Assembly (NCBI GenBank): GCA_021160485.1
Contig: JAGHCL010000047.1
Coordinates: 1 to 7,501, forward strand
Length of the DNA stretch: 7,501 nucleotides
From: Candidatus Desulfofervidaceae bacterium
GTDB lineage: Bacteria; Desulfobacterota; Desulfofervidia; Desulfofervidales; Desulfofervidaceae
Direction of reading: 5' to 3'
Part shown: piece after piece, positions 5,701 to 7,501 of the stretch
How the letters are laid out: the number at the start of each line of letters is the position of its first letter
How positions within the stretch are numbered: position 1 is the first letter of the stretch
The notes under the pieces: generated by a model
Seen by the model: the letters and a program-made list of their open reading frames with translations, nothing else
Told to the model about the DNA's origin: nothing
Database searches by the model: none
Program-made: the position numbers and the translations under genes

Positions 5701-7372
5701 CATGGTTTAACAACACTTCAGCATAAAGGCGTGAGGTTTTCTTGCCTCCCAACATACGCACTAGTTCTTCTATCCTTTCTTCTCTGTCAAGAGGACGCAC
5801 AGTAGTAATTGTGCGTCCGGCTATTATTTTCTTTTCCACCCGAAAGTGATTATCACCATAGCAGGCAATTTGAGGTAAGTGGGTAATACAAATAATTTGG
5901 TGTGTCTTGGCCAGTTGCTTCAAGCGTTCCCCAATAATACTGCCCATATCCCCACCCACACCAGTATCTATTTCATCAAAAATGATAGTTTCTGTTCCTA
6001 TTCTTTTGCCCAAAATGGATTTTATTGCCAGAAGAAAACGTGCCAACTCTCCTCCCGAGGCAATCTTGGCCAGTGGTCTTAATGGTTCTCCGGGATTTGA
6101 TGAGAAGAGAAATTCCACTGTCTCCGCACCGTTTTCGGTTACGCAAAGACCGTTTTTTAACACCATGCCTGTTTCCACAGGAATTAATTTTATTTCACAC
6201 CTTGCATTGGGCATACCCAAACTTTGAAGATGAGTCTCTAATTTTTCTTTGAGTAATTTACCTTTGTGTTGCCTCTGTTCTGTAAGGAGCTGGGCCAGCC
6301 TTGTTAATACCTCTTTTAAATCATCAATTTCCCTTTTTAATTCCTCTATCTCTGCCGCTAGAGACTCTTCTTTTTTTAGGGCCTTCTCAATTTCGGTCTT
6401 TCTTTGAAAAAGTTCATCAACGCTTTGTGCTTTATACTTCCTTTTCAAACGTTCAATTTCAGCCAATCTTGCCTCTATTGCATCGAGAGATTCAGGCTCA
6501 AACATAAGTCGTTCCTTATAATCCTGAAAGCTGTGGGCCAAATCTTCTAGTTGATAGAGAGCGTTTTTTAAAATTTCTATCCACTTTTGCCATTTAGGTT
6601 CATAACCAACTGCTCCTTCCATTTCCTTTGCCAGACTGGCCAATATTTCGGTTACCGCCCCTTCCTTACTATACAACTCTAAATATCCCCTTTCAGCTAC
6701 TTGTTTCAAAAATTCTACATGCCGCAGTTTTGCCCTTTGTTGATTTAGCCTTTCTTCTTCCTCAGGAGAGAGCTTTGCTCCTTCAATTTCCTTGAGTTGA
6801 AAGGTCAAAAGTTCTCTTTTTTCCTGCTGCTCTTTTACTTGTTGGAGCAGCTTTTCTTTTTGATGAAGAGCCTGAGATAGCCTTTCAAAAAGGCCCTGAA
6901 ACTGTCTTTTGATATCTTTTAGTTCCGCATATTTATCCAAAATTTGGATTTGATATGCAGGCAGGAGTAAGCGCTGATATTCATGTTGGCCAGATAAGGT
7001 AAGAAGAGGGGTCACTATCTGATTTAACATCTGTAAGGTAGCCACATGACCGTTAATAAACACCCTATTTTTGCCACTCCGACTAATGAGCCGCTTTACT
7101 AACAATTCAGGTCCGGGTTCTAACCCGATATCCTCCAATTGTCGCTGAACATCGGTGTGTTCTATGCTAAAAAAGGCTTCAATCACCGCAGTTTCTTCAC
7201 CATGACGGATTACCTCCGCCGTTGCCCTTTCACCAAGAAGCAATTTAATCGCATTAACAATAATAGACTTTCCGGCCCCTGTTTCGCCGGTAATAATGTT
7301 CAAACCTGTCCCAAATTGGATATCTAGATAGTCAATAATAGCTAGGTGCTCTATATGTAGGCTTTCTAGCAT
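5690..7372 (-). CDS. recN: DNA repair protein RecN (SMC-like ATPase)
   Basis: 560-residue SMC-family ATPase that acts at DNA double-strand breaks in recombinational repair. N-terminal head: Walker A GETGAGKS (29-36) and the RecN-typical [11 protein letters not shown] (126-136). The middle, about 145-380, is Glu/Lys/Gln/Leu-rich antiparallel coiled coil, with the hinge-like break near 220-300. C-terminal head: ABC signature ASGGELARF (438-446), Walker [13 protein letters not shown] (463-474) with catalytic Glu467, and switch His498 in CITHLPQIA. Length is normal and all ATPase motifs are intact. The start is ATG at 7372, giving the canonical MLxxLxIxxLAII; no other start codon exists in the open frame further upstream. 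No Shine-Dalgarno is visible. The 3' end overlaps acyP by 11 bases on the opposite strand, and a strong inverted repeat (5793-5818) lies in the codons for GRTITTVRP. Confidence 0.97.
   Translation of the reverse strand: MLESLHIEHLAIIDYLDIQFGTGLNIITGETGAGKSIIVNAIKLLLGERATAEVIRHGEETAVIEAFFSIEHTDVQRQLEDIGLEPGPELLVKRLISRSGKNRVFINGHVATLQMLNQIVTPLLTLSGQHEYQRLLLPAYQIQILDKYAELKDIKRQFQGLFERLSQALHQKEKLLQQVKEQQEKRELLTFQLKEIEGAKLSPEEEERLNQQRAKLRHVEFLKQVAERGYLELYSKEGAVTEILASLAKEMEGAVGYEPKWQKWIEILKNALYQLEDLAHSFQDYKERLMFEPESLDAIEARLAEIERLKRKYKAQSVDELFQRKTEIEKALKKEESLAAEIEELKREIDDLKEVLTRLAQLLTEQRQHKGKLLKEKLETHLQSLGMPNARCEIKLIPVETGMVLKNGLCVTENGAETVEFLFSSNPGEPLRPLAKIASGGELARFLLAIKSILGKRIGTETIIFDEIDTGVGGDMGSIIGERLKQLAKTHQIICITHLPQIACYGDNHFRVEKKIIAGRTITTVRPLDREERIEELVRMLGGKKTSRLYAEVLLNHANK
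5793..5837 (+). terminator. Probable intrinsic terminator of acyP inside the recN coding region
   Basis: Perfect 9-bp inverted repeat GGACGCACA (5793-5801) and TGTGCGTCC (5810-5818), extendable by a G-U and a U-A pair to leave a four-base loop. After two G residues comes a T-rich tract (CTATTATTTTCTTTT, 5821-5835). It lies about 90 bases after the acyP stop. On the recN strand no U-run follows the hairpin, so the orientation favours termination of the rightward transcript. Confidence 0.6.
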
Positions 7373-7501
7373 ATTTCTATTAAGCCAAACTAGGTTGTTT
7401 TCGTCAAGGACTGCTTTTGGCCCAAAATCAGTGATTGCCCTACAAGGAACCCCGCAAGTGGGTTATAATAAAGCGATTTTTTAAAAAATACCTTTCATCT
7501 A
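7373..7501. other. Non-coding upstream region of recN
   Basis: No recognisable gene. A minus-strand frame joined to recN stays open for about 30 codons back to a TAA but contains no ATG, GTG or TTG start. Contents: a short inverted repeat AACCC/GGGTT (7448-7452, 7460-7464), a 14-base palindrome ATTTTTTAAAAAAT (7476-7489), and a weak minus-strand promoter-like pair, TTGACG (7405-7400) with an AT-rich TTAATA (7382-7377) only a few bases before the recN ATG. None is strong enough to name. Confidence 0.4.

Noticed and set aside
7448..7489. Rightward intrinsic terminator or promoter before the window end
   Set aside because: The AACCC/GGGTT stem is short and separated from the T-run by 12 bases; the TATAAT at 7464-7469 lacks a partner -35.

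Overview
The window looks bacterial. It has a bacterial RecN, GGAGG-type ribosome binding sites, TTGACA-type promoters and a moderate G+C that I estimate by eye at about 40 %. A group 3c (Mvh-type) [NiFe]-hydrogenase gene pair suggests a strict anaerobe with Hdr/Mvh-style electron transfer. A sulfate-reducing deltaproteobacterial or related thermophilic lineage would fit, but that is a guess from gene content.

Layout. Positions 1-175 are AT-rich and non-coding. A leftward two-gene operon follows, read from right to left: an MvhG-like small subunit (2455-1532) and an MvhA-like large subunit (1519-176). It has its own promoter at 2523-2551. A divergent promoter (2563-2591) drives a rightward cluster: riboflavin synthase (ribE, 2622-3266), a SplB-like radical SAM protein starting on the ribE stop codon (TAATG), and a membrane site-2 protease with two CBS domains (4241-5356). 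A further promoter (5361-5388) precedes acylphosphatase (5422-5700). recN (7372-5690) is convergent with it and overlaps it by 11 bases. A perfect 9-bp hairpin followed by a T-rich tract lies inside the recN coding region and is well placed to terminate the acylphosphatase transcript. The last 129 bases, upstream of recN, hold no recognisable gene.

Main point. The hydrogenase large subunit is an intact, well-expressed-looking reading frame, but it ends at UAG exactly where the first distal nickel-ligating cysteine (DPCxxC motif) should be. A second in-frame UAG sits exactly where the second cysteine should be, so the 3' end reads N-P-UAG-S-G-UAG-A-V-K-Q-I-Y-UAA. Upstream, the normally invariant Pro-Arg over the Ni-Fe site (EAPRGTL in relatives) is Leu-Gln, and the Asp of the DPC motif is Asn. 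The partner small subunit keeps ligands for all three [4Fe-4S] clusters. The pair is therefore either an electron-transfer module whose [NiFe] site has been dismantled, much as complex I NuoD descends from hydrogenase, or a case of UAG recoding or a split C-terminus. I favour the first because independent active-site residues are also changed.
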